NCBI GenBank assembly: GCA_035623075.1
Contig: DASPUC010000024.1
Coordinates: 124,001-188,000 of the forward strand
Direction of reading: 5' to 3'
DNA from: Nitrospiraceae bacterium
GTDB lineage: Bacteria; Nitrospirota; Nitrospiria; Nitrospirales; Nitrospiraceae
Length of the DNA: 64,000 nucleotides
Shown piece by piece: positions 33,444-42,460 of the stretch (the first letter of the stretch is position 1; every line of letters starts with the position of its first letter). Under the pieces are notes generated by a model. It was not told the DNA's origin, did not search any database, and worked only from the letters and a program-made list of their open reading frames with translations. The position numbers were made by a program, and so were the translations under genes.

Positions 33444-35879
33444 TCACACCACGAAGTTGATGAGCTTCTTCTCAACGTAGATGACTTTTTGAGGTGTTTT
33501 CCCCTGCATCCATTCACCGATCTGTCCTCGCGCGAGACGCTCGACCTCTACTCGGGACGTGTCGACTCCGATCTCGATTTTTCCGCGAAGCTTTCCGTTC
33601 ACCTGGATGGGAATCGTCAACCTATCGCTGATCGTCAATGCGGAATCGAAGCCGGGCCAGGGCTGTTGTGAAACACTGGCCTGTCCACCCAATTTTTGCC
33701 AAAGTTCTTCGGCCAGATGTGGAGCAAACGGCGAGAGGATCAATACAAACGGTTCCAACAATGTCCGTGGCCGCTGATCAATTTTCGTCAGCTCGTTGGT
33801 AAACACCATCATCTGTGAAATAGCCGTGTTGAATCGGAGTGTCTCGATGTCTTCCGTCACTTTTTTGATCGTTTGATGCAGGAGACGCAGCTGATCGAGA
33901 CTCGGTGCCTTCATTACAACCGCGCTCGATATATTGCCTTCTTCGTTCACCATCAACCGCCACACTCGCTCCAAAAACCTTGTGACGCCTTCGACCCCCC
34001 TCGTACTCCAGGGCTTCATCGCCTCCAACGGACCCATGAACATTTCATAGAGCCGCACGGCATCAGCGCCGAACTGATCCATCATTTCGTCGGGATTCAC
34101 GACATTGCCGCGAGACTTCGACATCTTTTGGTTATCTTCTCCGAGAACAATGCCTTGATGCACGAGCTTCTTGAATGGCTCCGGCGTACTCACAACACCG
34201 ATGTCGAAAAGCACCTTGTGCCAAAACCTCGCGTACAACAAATGCAAGACAGCATGTTCACTGCCACCGATGTAGAGATCGACCGGCATCCAGTAGCGTT
34301 CCTTCTCCGGATCGACAAGGCGTTGTGGATTCGTCGGATCAATGAATCGGAGGTAGTACCAGCAGGATCCTGCCCATTGGGGCATCGTGTTGGTTTCCCG
34401 CCGAGCGGGCTTTCCGCTTGTCGGATCGACGGTGGTCACCCAATCCTGGAGATTTGAGAGAGGGCTTTCTCCCGTTCCTGAGGGCTTGAAATTGCTTGTT
34501 TCCGGCAGTACCAGTGGGAGTTGCTCTTCCGGCAGTGGACGAGATTCCTCGCCTATCCACACGACCGGAAAGGGCTCACCCCAATAGCGTTGCCGTGCGA
34601 AAAGCCAATCGCGCAACTTGTAATTGACGGCTTTGCGTCCCCTGCCTTGAGACTCCAACCAGGCCGTGATCTTGGGAATCGCGTCGACCGGCGTGAGGCC
34701 GTTGATCGAAAAACTTCCGTCGCGTGTCGTTGAGTTGACGACAGTTCCATTCTCGGTTGTCACGAACGCTTCCTTCTCGATATCGCCACCCGCGATGACC
34801 TCTCGGATCGGAAGGGAATACGTTCGAGCGAAGGCCCAGTCGCGTTCGTCGTGCGCCGGTACCGCCATGATGGCGCCGGTCCCGTACCCCATTAAGACAT
34901 AATCCGCGATCCAGATCGGGAGCCGTTCCTGGTTTACCGGATTGGTAGCGTACCCTCCGGTGAAGACACCGGTCTTCTCCTTGTCGAGTTCCTGCCGCTG
35001 CAGATCACTTTTACGAGCGGCAGCATCACGGTAGGCCGTCACGTCGGCACGACGGTCTGTCGTCGTCACAACCTCCACTAAGGGGTGCTCTGGCGCCATG
35101 ACCATATAGGTGGCGCCGAACAGGGTATCAGGCCTGGTGGTAAAGATACGAATCGTACCCTTGGCACCGGCCAGTTCAAATTCGACCTCGGCTCCGATCG
35201 ATCGACCAATCCAATTCTTCTGCATCTCAAGCGTACTGGGTGGCCATTCGACTAACTTGAGATCATCCAGCAATCGATCGGCATAGGCAGTAATCTTCAA
35301 TACCCATTGCCGCATCGGTTTGCGGACAACGTCAAAGCCGCCGACCTCGCTCTTGCCATCGACAATTTCTTCGTTCGCGAGCACGGTGCCCAGCGCCGGA
35401 CACCAGTTGACCGGTACCTCCGCTACATAGGCGAGGCCCCGCTCATAGAGTTTCAAGAAGATCCATTGCGTCCAACGATAATAGGCGGGGTCCGTCGTAC
35501 TGAGCTCTCGATCCCAGTCATAGGAAAGCCCGATGCGTTTCATTTGTCGCTTGAAGGTTTCGATATTCTGCGCGGTCGTCACAGCTGGGTGGACGCCCGT
35601 TTTCACGGCATACTGTTCGGCCGGAAGCCCGAATGCGTCCCACCCCATCGGATGCAGCACGTTGAATCCCTTCATGCGCTTGTAGCGGGAAACGATGTCG
35701 GTGGCGGTATAGCCTTCGAGATGACCGACGTGCAACCCGGACCCGGAGGGATAGGGAAACATGTCGAGGCAATAAAACTTGGGCTTCGATCGGTCGTCGG
35801 TCGCCCGAAACAGCCGCTGCTGTTCCCAATAGGCTTGCCATTTTGCCTCGATGGCGTGGTGATCGTAGGTTTTGCTCAT
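33444..35879 (-). CDS. leuS: Leucine--tRNA ligase
   Basis: The 811-residue class I synthetase has [20 protein letters not shown] (HIGH-type), [20 protein letters not shown], the editing domain ([39 protein letters not shown]), [50 protein letters not shown] and the KMSKS loop [19 protein letters not shown] typical C-terminal domain ends in [17 protein letters not shown]. It charges tRNA-Leu in the cytoplasm. The length fits the family (~810-870). The start is the ATG at 35879, and no better upstream start exists because repeat sequence lies immediately before it. The next gene is lptE, 29 bp away. Confidence 0.97.
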   Translation of the reverse strand: MSKTYDHHAIEAKWQAYWEQQRLFRATDDRSKPKFYCLDMFPYPSGSGLHVGHLEGYTATDIVSRYKRMKGFNVLHPMGWDAFGLPAEQYAVKTGVHPAVTTAQNIETFKRQMKRIGLSYDWDRELSTTDPAYYRWTQWIFLKLYERGLAYVAEVPVNWCPALGTVLANEEIVDGKSEVGGFDVVRKPMRQWVLKITAYADRLLDDLKLVEWPPSTLEMQKNWIGRSIGAEVEFELAGAKGTIRIFTTRPDTLFGATYMVMAPEHPLVEVVTTTDRRADVTAYRDAAARKSDLQRQELDKEKTGVFTGGYATNPVNQERLPIWIADYVLMGYGTGAIMAVPAHDERDWAFARTYSLPIREVIAGGDIEKEAFVTTENGTVVNSTTRDGSFSINGLTPVDAIPKITAWLESQGRGRKAVNYKLRDWLFARQRYWGEPFPVVWIGEESRPLPEEQLPLVLPETSNFKPSGTGESPLSNLQDWVTTVDPTSGKPARRETNTMPQWAGSCWYYLRFIDPTNPQRLVDPEKERYWMPVDLYIGGSEHAVLHLLYARFWHKVLFDIGVVSTPEPFKKLVHQGIVLGEDNQKMSKSRGNVVNPDEMMDQFGADAVRLYEMFMGPLEAMKPWSTRGVEGVTRFLERVWRLMVNEEGNISSAVVMKAPSLDQLRLLHQTIKKVTEDIETLRFNTAISQMMVFTNELTKIDQRPRTLLEPFVLILSPFAPHLAEELWQKLGGQASVSQQPWPGFDSALTISDRLTIPIQVNGKLRGKIEIGVDTSRVEVERLARGQIGEWMQGKTPQKVIYVEKKLINFVV

Positions 35880-35904
35880 AACATAATAATCGTGCTGGGA
35901 AGCC

Positions 35905-35961
35905 GTCAGCCTTCAGCACTCAGCTGGAATCCTTTCAAAAAGCTTACTGCTGAAAGCTGAC
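35905..35961. repeat. Imperfect inverted repeat upstream of leuS
   Basis: The arms 35905-35925 and 35941-35961 match inverted at 18 of 21 bases, with a 15-base loop (word form gtcagccttcagcactcag). The same word family recurs as direct copies inside the 5' end of the HAD gene at 37343-37372. It could form a hairpin in either direction between leuS and the methyltransferase. Confidence 0.6.
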
Positions 35962-36062
35962 AGCTAATGGCCTATTTTGCAACTTGTGAATCTAACACAG
36001 CCCGCAGAGGGTCACAAGATTCGCACAGGCCGTTCGCCTCGTCTTTGCTATACTGCGGCGGC

Positions 36063-36680
36063 ATGGGACTCTATAGCAGCTACATTTTCCCCCGTCTGAT
36101 GGATTGGGTCATGAGCGGGGAGGAATTTCATCGGTGGCGAGCCCTGCTGCTTCAAGACGCGCAGGGTGAAACATTAGAGATCGGTCTGGGAACGGGACTG
36201 AATCTCCCTCACTACCCTCAAACCGTATCATTGTTGCATGCCGTGGATCCGGCATCGCTCCTGCCCGATCGCGTGAGGCAACGGGTCAAGTCCGCGGCGT
36301 TTCCGATTCACATCACCCGAGTCAGTGCGGAAACGCTTCCGTTTGCTGATCGAATCTTTGATTGCGTAGTCAGTACCTGGACGCTTTGCACTATCCCCGA
36401 CCCGATCACAGCACTCAAGGAAATCCGACGTGTGCTCAAACCGACCGGCCGTTACCTCTTTCTTGAACATGGCCGAAGCGAGAATGAGAGGATCGCTGCC
36501 TGGCAGGATCGACTCAATCCGATCCAGCGAATAGTCGGGTGCGGCTGCAATCTGAACCGACGGATCGATCAGCTCATCTTGCAGGCTGGTCTCTGCATCA
36601 CGAACCTCGACCGGTTTCAAATGGAGGGCATCCCGCGACTTGCGGCAGAGATGTACCGGGGCGTGGCGTCCTCCTCCTAG
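36063..36680 (+). CDS. Class I SAM-dependent methyltransferase
   Basis: The 205-residue protein has a Rossmann methyltransferase fold. Motif I is TLEIGLGTGLNLPHYP, the acidic loop LLHAVDPASLL, motif II FDCVVSTWTLCTIPDP, and motif III LKEIRRVLKPTGRYLFLEHG. The N-terminal YSSYIFPRLMDWVMSGEEFH and C-terminal INR-type region (GCGCNLNRRIDQLILQAG) suggest the UbiE-like/methyltransferase_11 group acting on small lipophilic substrates. The start is the ATG at 36063; upstream the frame is open to 35967 but would read through repeat sequence. The substrate is unknown. Its stop region overlaps the convergent HAD gene by 4 bp. Confidence 0.85.
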   Translation: MGLYSSYIFPRLMDWVMSGEEFHRWRALLLQDAQGETLEIGLGTGLNLPHYPQTVSLLHAVDPASLLPDRVRQRVKSAAFPIHITRVSAETLPFADRIFDCVVSTWTLCTIPDPITALKEIRRVLKPTGRYLFLEHGRSENERIAAWQDRLNPIQRIVGCGCNLNRRIDQLILQAGLCITNLDRFQMEGIPRLAAEMYRGVASSS

Positions 36681-37375
36681 CTACCGGGGTGTCCGTTCAT
36701 AAGGACGGAAAAGTGTTCGACGGAGGTGAAGATGGACGAAGGAGCAGGCTCGAGCTGTGAACTGGATTTGGCACTATGCAACAGATGAGCGACACCAAAA
36801 TCCTGGGCGGCGACCAGGCAGCATTCATCGTCATCGATGTAGAGTGAACGCTTTGGTTCGAACCCTACGAGCCGTTGGCAGTTGGGCCAATACTCCGATC
36901 GCATCTTTAAATAGCCCACCTCAAACGCATTTACCACACGATCTACACATCGATCCACACCAGTCCTCGCAGTTTTGATGGCTACGCCCGACTCGTGGGC
37001 GTTGGTCACAATCGTCACCCGCTTACCCATCCGTCGCAGATTTCCCAAGAACGCCTCCGCCCCTGGAAGAAATCCGATCAGGTGATCAAGTTCCTTTGTC
37101 ATGGCCACAACGTCGATACCGATTCGCTTGGTCCAGTAATGGAGGTCGGTCCAGGCTAACTCACCTTCGACCGACCGGTACATCGACATGAGCAGGTCGC
37201 GGGCTTCTTCGAAGGTCGTGTCGTGTAACAAGGCGTAGCGCCTCGGTAATTCCTCTTCGAAGAAGAAATTATCGAAATGGCGGTCGAGCAACGTCCCGTC
37301 CATATCGAGCAGAACGTCATCGATTTGAGACCAATCGGGAATGAGCTGAGTGCTGAGTGCTGAGAGCTGAGTCAT
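36677..37375 (-). CDS. HAD-family hydrolase (nucleotidase-type)
   Basis: The 232-residue HAD phosphatase has motif I VLLDMDGTLLDRHFDNFFF, a C1 cap with helices (RYALLHDTTFEEARDLLMSM), motif II VTIVTNAHES, and motif III/IV YIDDDECCLVAAQDFGV. The long FEEELPRRYALLHDTT cap resembles GMP/IMP nucleotidase YrfG, but the substrate is unproven. The N-terminal ~14 residues (TQLSALSTQLIPD) are encoded by tandem gctgagtgctgag repeat units at 37343-37372, so the real start might be a later non-ATG codon near residue 14, before DWSQIDDVLLD. The gene is convergent with the methyltransferase and divergent from der. Confidence 0.85.
   Translation of the reverse strand: MTQLSALSTQLIPDWSQIDDVLLDMDGTLLDRHFDNFFFEEELPRRYALLHDTTFEEARDLLMSMYRSVEGELAWTDLHYWTKRIGIDVVAMTKELDHLIGFLPGAEAFLGNLRRMGKRVTIVTNAHESGVAIKTARTGVDRCVDRVVNAFEVGYLKMRSEYWPNCQRLVGFEPKRSLYIDDDECCLVAAQDFGVAHLLHSAKSSSQLEPAPSSIFTSVEHFSVLMNGHPGS
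37343..37372. repeat. Tandem gctgag-type words within the HAD 5' end
   Basis: The plus strand reads gagctgagtgctgagtgctgagagctgagt: four copies of a 7-base variant of gctgagt. It lies inside the first codons of the HAD gene (encoding SALST-type residues). Relatives of the same word form the inverted repeat at 35905-35961. Confidence 0.6.
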
Positions 37376-37460
37376 GGGTTAAAGTATATCGAAGGTTGGG
37401 CAAGAAGACGAGCCTGTTGTCTTTGTGAAAATCCCTGTGTTACGGTCCGCGCGAGGCCGT

Positions 37461-38837
37461 ATGGCACGCGCTAAGCCCAAGACTTCTTCTGCCTCGACCC
37501 TGCCGATGGCCGAGACGGGCCACGTACCGATCGTCGCCATCATTGGTCGACCGAATGTCGGGAAGTCCACGCTCTTCAACCGTATCCTCGGCAGCCGGAT
37601 TGCGATTGTCGATGACGTCCCGGGCGTTACGCGGGACCGCAATTATGCCGATGCCACCTATCGGGGCCGAAAGTTCCGGTTGGTCGACACAGGGGGGCTT
37701 GAACCCTCGGCAACAGAGGGTATGCTGGCGTTGATTCGCCGTCAGTCGGAGTTGGCAATTGCCGAAGCTGATCTCCTCATCCTCCTGATGGACGGACGGG
37801 CCGGCTTAACGCCCCCAGACCAAGAAGTAGTCCGCTTGTTACGGGGTACGACGAAGCCTTTGTTTGTGGCTGTGAACAAGATTGATACCCCCAAATCCGA
37901 CCCGCTGGTGGCTGACTTTTATCAGCTTGGCACGGATATGCTCTATCCAATCTCTGCGGAACATGGCATCGGCGTTGCCGAACTCCTCGATGCCCTATAC
38001 CCCTTGCTCCCTCCGGTCGAGGAAGGCGAAATGCGGAGCGAGACACCCCGCGTTGCAGTTGTCGGACGGCCGAACGTCGGTAAATCGACCCTCGTGAACA
38101 CTGTCCTGGGAGAAGATCGGGTTGTGGTCAGCGACGTACCAGGAACCACGCGAGATACCATCGATTCGTTGGCCACCTACCAGGGCCGGCAATATCTGTT
38201 CACCGACACGGCCGGCATTCGCCGCCGGGGGAAGATTGACCGCGGGATTGAGGGCTATAGTGTGGCTCGTTCGCTTCGCGCGATCGGACGATCCGACGTA
38301 GCCGTGCTGTTGCTAGATGCCGTCGAGGGCGTCACCGAACAAGATACGAAGATCGCCGGCCTCGCCTTGCGACAGGGGCGAGCCTGCCTCCTATTCGTGA
38401 ATAAATGGGATCTTCGCGAAGGTGACGCACAGGCCCGCCAGCAAACCGAGCAAGATCTCCGGCGTCGATTTCCGTTTCTCCCCTGGGCCCCCGTCCTCTT
38501 CGGATCTGCGCTCAAACCCGACTCCTTGCGCCGGTTGTTCCCGGCCATCGACGAAGCCTTCGCCTCATTCTCGAAACGAGTCCCCACCGGACACCTCAAC
38601 CAGTTCTTGCAACAAATTTTGGCGACCCACCCCCTGCCCGTTCGAAAGGGGAAGCCCACGAAGGTCACGAAGTCAGCTTTTATGACCCAGGTCGCCACGA
38701 AGCCGCCCGTCTTCGCCTTGTTTGTCGGCCATCCGGAAGACGTTACGCCTGCCTATTTGCGATACCTCGAGCATCAGATCCGAGAGGAGTATGGATTTTC
38801 CGGCACCCCCCTTCGGATCCTCGCCAGGAAGAAATAA
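37461..38837 (+). CDS. der: Ribosome-biogenesis GTPase Der (EngA)
   Basis: The 458-residue protein has two tandem GTPase domains and a C-terminal KH-like domain. Domain 1 has [37 protein letters not shown] and VDTGGLEP, with NKID. Domain 2 has [39 protein letters not shown] and [20 protein letters not shown], with NKWD. The KH-like end is [20 protein letters not shown] and [20 protein letters not shown]. It acts in 50S subunit maturation. GAGG four bases before the ATG at 37461 decides the start; the frame is open upstream to a GTG at 37425. It is likely monocistronic. Confidence 0.96.
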   Translation: MARAKPKTSSASTLPMAETGHVPIVAIIGRPNVGKSTLFNRILGSRIAIVDDVPGVTRDRNYADATYRGRKFRLVDTGGLEPSATEGMLALIRRQSELAIAEADLLILLMDGRAGLTPPDQEVVRLLRGTTKPLFVAVNKIDTPKSDPLVADFYQLGTDMLYPISAEHGIGVAELLDALYPLLPPVEEGEMRSETPRVAVVGRPNVGKSTLVNTVLGEDRVVVSDVPGTTRDTIDSLATYQGRQYLFTDTAGIRRRGKIDRGIEGYSVARSLRAIGRSDVAVLLLDAVEGVTEQDTKIAGLALRQGRACLLFVNKWDLREGDAQARQQTEQDLRRRFPFLPWAPVLFGSALKPDSLRRLFPAIDEAFASFSKRVPTGHLNQFLQQILATHPLPVRKGKPTKVTKSAFMTQVATKPPVFALFVGHPEDVTPAYLRYLEHQIREEYGFSGTPLRILARKK

Positions 38838-38997
38838 TTCGAACAGTTTCTGAACGACCATGAGCATCTCTGTACACATCCGCTCGCCTGCATGAATCGC
38901 TATGCCGGAATTCCCGCTATTTTCGCCAGACAGACTTTCCATGCTCTCAGGTTCAACATTTGCACGTCCCGATGGCCATTTTCACTAGAGGATCGGC

Positions 38998-39465
38998 GTG
39001 AAACAATCCGACAAACTAGCAAGCGGCCCAATCACCGCCCCGACATATCCGACCCATCCCTCCTCTACTACTGAATCTGGCATGATCGTGTTCTCCTCAC
39101 CAACGCAAATCCTCCATATGAATGGCCCAGCTCGCTCTCTCATAACCCTCTTTGGGGAATCGGGCAGGGCCTGGAGCCCCCCGACTCACGAATCGTTGCC
39201 GTCAATATTTACAGAGTTTTGCCGCGATGTGTTGGAACAACTCCGCGGTCGGATGGACCCGCACGACTGGGCCCAATTCGAAATGCGCCGAGTGTGTTAC
39301 ATGGTGACCCCGCCAATTCTTATCCGTGGGTTCGGTATCCCCGATTCGGCCACTAAGCACCCTCGCATCATTCTCACTCTTCACAGCCTCGGTCACGCGG
39401 AGCATCATTCTGCCCTCGATACCGATCTTCACCGAACTGCAGCACTCTCACAGGCAATCGTGTAG
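38998..39465 (+). CDS. Hypothetical protein, PAS-like N-terminal half
   Basis: The 155-residue protein starts at a GTG with AGAGGA 5 bases upstream. Residues ~28-55 (MIVFSSPTQILHMNGPARSL and ITLFGESG) resemble the start of a PAS-type sensing domain, and a middle helix LPSIFTEFCRDVLEQLRGRM follows, then a strand-rich part (QFEMRRVCYMVTPPILIRGF, IILTLHSLGH). Such half-domains often precede LuxR-type HTH output domains, but the frame ends after ALSQAIV with no HTH, so it may be a stand-alone sensor or a truncated one. Nothing nearby indicates its partner. The identity is weak. Confidence 0.55.
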   Translation: MKQSDKLASGPITAPTYPTHPSSTTESGMIVFSSPTQILHMNGPARSLITLFGESGRAWSPPTHESLPSIFTEFCRDVLEQLRGRMDPHDWAQFEMRRVCYMVTPPILIRGFGIPDSATKHPRIILTLHSLGHAEHHSALDTDLHRTAALSQAIV

Positions 39466-39633
39466 GGAACATTGTGGCCGCTCACAGGGGGTGAAGGCTT
39501 TCGCCTTGACACTCCCCCGGCATCGTGTTATTCGCACAAGTACTCCAGGCGCCGACAGGGGCGGATCTCGGGATGTAGACTCATGGAGGTTTGCATCACA
39601 TGATCGCCTTCGTTGTTCCATCGAGACGACGTC

Positions 39634-40476
39634 ATGATCAGGCATACCCATCCCTGCGCCGTTCACGTCCTGCACAGCATGAGTCTTCTGGTTTGTGGGC
39701 TCGCGCTCTCAGCAGCCCTCACCGGCGTGAGCGCAGCCGAAGAGCCGCCGTCACAGACGGCCATTCCACCCAACACCCAAGCCAATCCAGCAGCCGCTGC
39801 GACAGATGAGGCCGACCCTTCCATTGTCTTGCGAGGATCGGTGTGGCGAACGAAAGCGGGTATTGTCTTTCTTAAGACTCCGATCGGGATGCTCACATTC
39901 AGCTCAAAAACGACCTTGAAAGATCTCAAGGCCTCTCAGGAAGTCCGGTTTTGGCTGCACGAAACCAGCTCCGTAGTCGAGATCCACAAAAAGGGAGATG
40001 ACACATTGGTCCATCGCTATTTGAGCGGGCCGATGAAATCAGCGACTGACTCGAGCAAACGATTGCTCTGGTGGACCCCCACCGGAGAACAGGCCGTTCA
40101 CCCCGGCACACACGAGGAACGACTTGCGTCGCATCACGATGGAGACCCGCTGACCGTTGAAGTGGATGGGGCGGATACCGTGATCGGAGTCCACGACCTT
40201 CAGTTCGATCTCCAAGTGGGCCAAGCCCCACCGTCCGGATCTGATACACATGTGTTGCTCTCCGGCACGGTCTCGAAAATAAAGTCTAATTTTGTCTTTC
40301 TCCGAACACCGATCGGCGTGGTGACCATCAACACCAAAATCGGGGTTCACAATGCGAAGGTCGGGCAGCGCATGACCCTGCACATCGACCAGGGCCATGT
40401 CGGCGTCGATCTCGCCGCGGCAGGATCGAGTGGCACGCGTCCAACCCCTCGCGCAAGCACCGCACCATCCCCTTAG
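39634..40476 (+). CDS. Exported protein with an internal beta repeat
   Basis: The 280-residue protein starts at an ATG at 39634 with a signal-like stretch (LHSMSLLVCGLALSAALTGV, cleavage near SAAEE). It contains two related ~45-residue segments: SIVLRGSVWRTKAGIVFLKT with PIGMLTFSSKTTLKDLKASQ (~65-110), and HVLLSGTVSKIKSNFVFLRT with PIGVVTINTKIGVHNAKVGQ (~210-255). They share the pattern SGxVxxxxxxFVFLxTPIGxxTxxxKxxxxxxKxxQ, so the protein is an internal duplication of an SH3/OB-like strand unit. Between them lies WWTPTGEQAVHPGTHEERLA. The tail is Ser/Thr/Pro-rich. The function is unknown; periplasmic location is inferred. Confidence 0.65.
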   Translation: MIRHTHPCAVHVLHSMSLLVCGLALSAALTGVSAAEEPPSQTAIPPNTQANPAAAATDEADPSIVLRGSVWRTKAGIVFLKTPIGMLTFSSKTTLKDLKASQEVRFWLHETSSVVEIHKKGDDTLVHRYLSGPMKSATDSSKRLLWWTPTGEQAVHPGTHEERLASHHDGDPLTVEVDGADTVIGVHDLQFDLQVGQAPPSGSDTHVLLSGTVSKIKSNFVFLRTPIGVVTINTKIGVHNAKVGQRMTLHIDQGHVGVDLAAAGSSGTRPTPRASTAPSP

Positions 40477-40560
40477 CATCTTGTCTGACACGTTTGCTTT
40501 GGGTAGCAACGTCTCCCAGCTTGACAGCCCACGACCGACCTCCTAGACTCCGCGCCACCG

Positions 40561-41211
40561 ATGTCGACTCAGCCTCCCAAGAATCTTCGTAAGCAAGCCA
40601 ACCGTGCCACCGACGACGAGCGTTCCCAATTTGATAGGATCTATCGAGACCATGTCGATCTGATCTATCGCTACGCTAATCGGCTCTGTGGAGAGGTCGA
40701 AGCGGCGAAAGATTTGGTTCAGGAAACCTTTTTGAATGCTTACCGGGGTTTCAAGGATTTTCGGGGCGATGCCCAGATTTCGACGTGGCTCTATACCATC
40801 GCCTCACGCGCCTGTCTGCGCATGCGTCGAAAAAAGAAGGGGGAGCCGGAACGGGAGCTGTCGCTCGATGAGTTCGTCCCGACCTCGGAGGGTGAATTCC
40901 GACTGCAAATTCCAGTCGACGGGCTAACCCCGGAAGAAGCGCTTCAGAACAAGGAGCTCCGTCAGGCACTCGATCAGGCCATCGGGAAGCTCCCGAGAAA
41001 ATATCGGATGGTCCTCGTACTCCGCGATATGGAAGGGCTGAGCGCCAAAGAGGTCGGGACAGTGATGGGATTAAACGAACGGGCCGTCAAATCCCGGCTT
41101 CATCGAGCTCGCTTGTTCGTCAGGCGGGAACTCAGCGCCCGGGGGATTCCAGAAGGCCACTCGGACGATGCGCCTGCGGCGATACAGACGTCAGGAGGAT
41201 ACGACCGATGA
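40561..41211 (+). CDS. RNA polymerase ECF sigma factor
   Basis: The 216-residue sigma-70 family protein has region 2 in FDRIYRDHVDLIYRYANRLC, EAAKDLVQETFLNAYRGFKD, and FRGDAQISTWLYTIASRACL. Region 4 is LDQAIGKLPRKYRMVLVLRD, MEGLSAKEVGTVMGLNERAV and KSRLHRARLFVRREL. It sits first in an operon with a zinc-finger anti-sigma, a cupredoxin and a cytochrome c, so the regulon is likely envelope redox or metal stress. Its TGA overlaps the next ATG (ATGA). No SD is visible before 40561. The sigma sequence differs from the copy at 23672-24289. Confidence 0.92.
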   Translation: MSTQPPKNLRKQANRATDDERSQFDRIYRDHVDLIYRYANRLCGEVEAAKDLVQETFLNAYRGFKDFRGDAQISTWLYTIASRACLRMRRKKKGEPERELSLDEFVPTSEGEFRLQIPVDGLTPEEALQNKELRQALDQAIGKLPRKYRMVLVLRDMEGLSAKEVGTVMGLNERAVKSRLHRARLFVRRELSARGIPEGHSDDAPAAIQTSGGYDR

Positions 41212-41519
41212 CGAAAAAACCGACACCGCGAAAGAAAGCTGAGGCGCAGGGAGGATCCGCTCACAAACACGAGACAGGCCGGTGTCTGCACATTTTGCAG
41301 CGATTGTCCGCCTACATTGACGACGAACTCGCTTCAAATGTGTGCGATGAAATCCGCCGCCATCTCGGTACGTGTCCCAACTGCGAGGTGTTTGTGGAGT
41401 CACTCCGTCATACGGTCGCCCTTTGTCGTCATCGCCCCATCCCGGCACTCTCGCCGGCCGATCGTCAGGCAATGCGGGAAAACATCTTGCGCGTCGCACG
41501 TACGCAGACTCGGTTATGA
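41208..41519 (+). CDS. zf-HC2-type anti-sigma factor
   Basis: The 103-residue protein has a Lys/Arg-rich N-terminus (TKKPTPRKKAEAQGG), then the zinc-binding anti-sigma domain: LHILQRLSAYIDDELASN, VCDEIRRHLGTCPNCEVFVE (His-x3-Cys-x2-Cys) and SLRHTVALCRHRPIPALS. zf-HC2 (ZAS) proteins bind and hold their cognate ECF sigma, often through redox-sensitive zinc. It overlaps the sigma gene by ATGA and overlaps the cupredoxin gene at its own stop (ATGA). It has no membrane anchor, so it is a soluble cytoplasmic type. Confidence 0.9.
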   Translation: MTKKPTPRKKAEAQGGSAHKHETGRCLHILQRLSAYIDDELASNVCDEIRRHLGTCPNCEVFVESLRHTVALCRHRPIPALSPADRQAMRENILRVARTQTRL

Positions 41520-41947
41520 CAACATGGACCACGATGACTCGTCAGATGTGGAGCGTGACGCAGCGGATGATCTTCCTTGCCCTATGTCTGAGTTGGCATG
41601 TGCCCCCGGCCAGGGCGGCAGAATCTCTTGTCGTCACCGTGGATATCCAAAGCCGCGTCTTCATACCTCATCGCGCTGTTCTTCATCGTGGACAGGCGAC
41701 GACATTCGTCATCAGAAACCATGACAGCGAGCTCCATGCCTTTGTGCCTTCTGATCTGTTTACTGGTGTGAATCTCAACGTCACCGGCAATGGAGCGCCA
41801 GAATTCGGACCCCATGGATTCAAACGAGCCATCGTCCCCCCTGAAGGGTCGGTGGAGATCCATTTCACACCGGAGCAGGTCGGCGAATTCTTATACATCT
41901 GCGACATGCCGGGTCACCAGATGGCGGCTATAATTGTAGTAGAGTGA
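41516..41947 (+). CDS. Exported cupredoxin-domain protein
   Basis: The 143-residue protein has a signal peptide (MIFLALCLSWHVPPARA). The mature part is a cupredoxin: SLVVTVDIQSRVFIPHRAVL, TTFVIRNHDSELHAFVPSDL (first copper His), KRAIVPPEGSVEIHFTPEQV, and GEFLYICDMPGHQMAAIIVV, which supplies the Cys-x4-His-x1-Met type-1 copper ligands. It resembles nitrosocyanin/plastocyanin-like electron carriers. It is translationally coupled to the anti-sigma gene (ATGA at 41516) and followed by a cytochrome c 6 bp away, so a periplasmic electron relay is likely; its donors and acceptors are unknown. Confidence 0.85.
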   Translation: MTTWTTMTRQMWSVTQRMIFLALCLSWHVPPARAAESLVVTVDIQSRVFIPHRAVLHRGQATTFVIRNHDSELHAFVPSDLFTGVNLNVTGNGAPEFGPHGFKRAIVPPEGSVEIHFTPEQVGEFLYICDMPGHQMAAIIVVE

Positions 41948-41953
41948 CGGACT

Positions 41954-42361
41954 ATGGAACATACCCCGCCAGGAGGAGGGCGAACAGCTTTGGCCACGAT
42001 CGTCTCCGGCCTATTAGGGATTGGATTAACGTGGGTCGCGGCTCCGTCTGATCAAGCGAAATGGGAACGTGGCCGGATCCTCTATGAACAACGATGTCTC
42101 GATTGTCATGGATCCGAAGGCCGCGGAGACGGGCGCAATGCATTGTCTCTCTCTCCCCGACCGGGAAACCTGATTTCGGCCGCCACGTCGGCCAAATCCG
42201 ATCAGGACCTATTAAAGATCATCGCGAATGGACGCCCTCGTACGGCGATGCCGGCATGGGAGGACGAGCTATCCGACGAAGATCAACAAGCAGTCCTCGC
42301 ATACATCCGCTCGCTTGTTCGTTTTAATCGCCCGCTGACGCCACAACCGCCCGCCCCATGA
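41954..42361 (+). CDS. Cytochrome c (class I, single heme)
   Basis: The 135-residue protein has an N-terminal membrane segment (ALATIVSGLLGIGLTWVAAP) and one heme-c motif, RCLDCHGSEG (CxxCH). The axial-ligand and C-terminal helix region is RTAMPAWEDELSDEDQQAVL with AYIRSLV. It is the standard class I cytochrome pattern, and the Met ligand is in TAMPAW. The end is Pro/Ala-rich. It follows the cupredoxin gene by 6 bp, so the two probably act together in periplasmic electron transfer under control of the upstream ECF sigma. Anchored versus cleaved cannot be told from sequence alone. Confidence 0.92.
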   Translation: MEHTPPGGGRTALATIVSGLLGIGLTWVAAPSDQAKWERGRILYEQRCLDCHGSEGRGDGRNALSLSPRPGNLISAATSAKSDQDLLKIIANGRPRTAMPAWEDELSDEDQQAVLAYIRSLVRFNRPLTPQPPAP

Positions 42362-42460
42362 CCGCGGGGATCTCGACCCAAGCCCCTTTCGGATTCTTCC
42401 GAGGCCATGTTAGAGTGGTTTTTTTGAGTCTTTCATTGTTTGGGAGGGCAGGGACTCGTT

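Noticed and set aside
38892-39074. 60-codon plus frame after der
   Set aside because: Overlaps the better-supported GTG-started gene at 38998 in another frame and has no SD.
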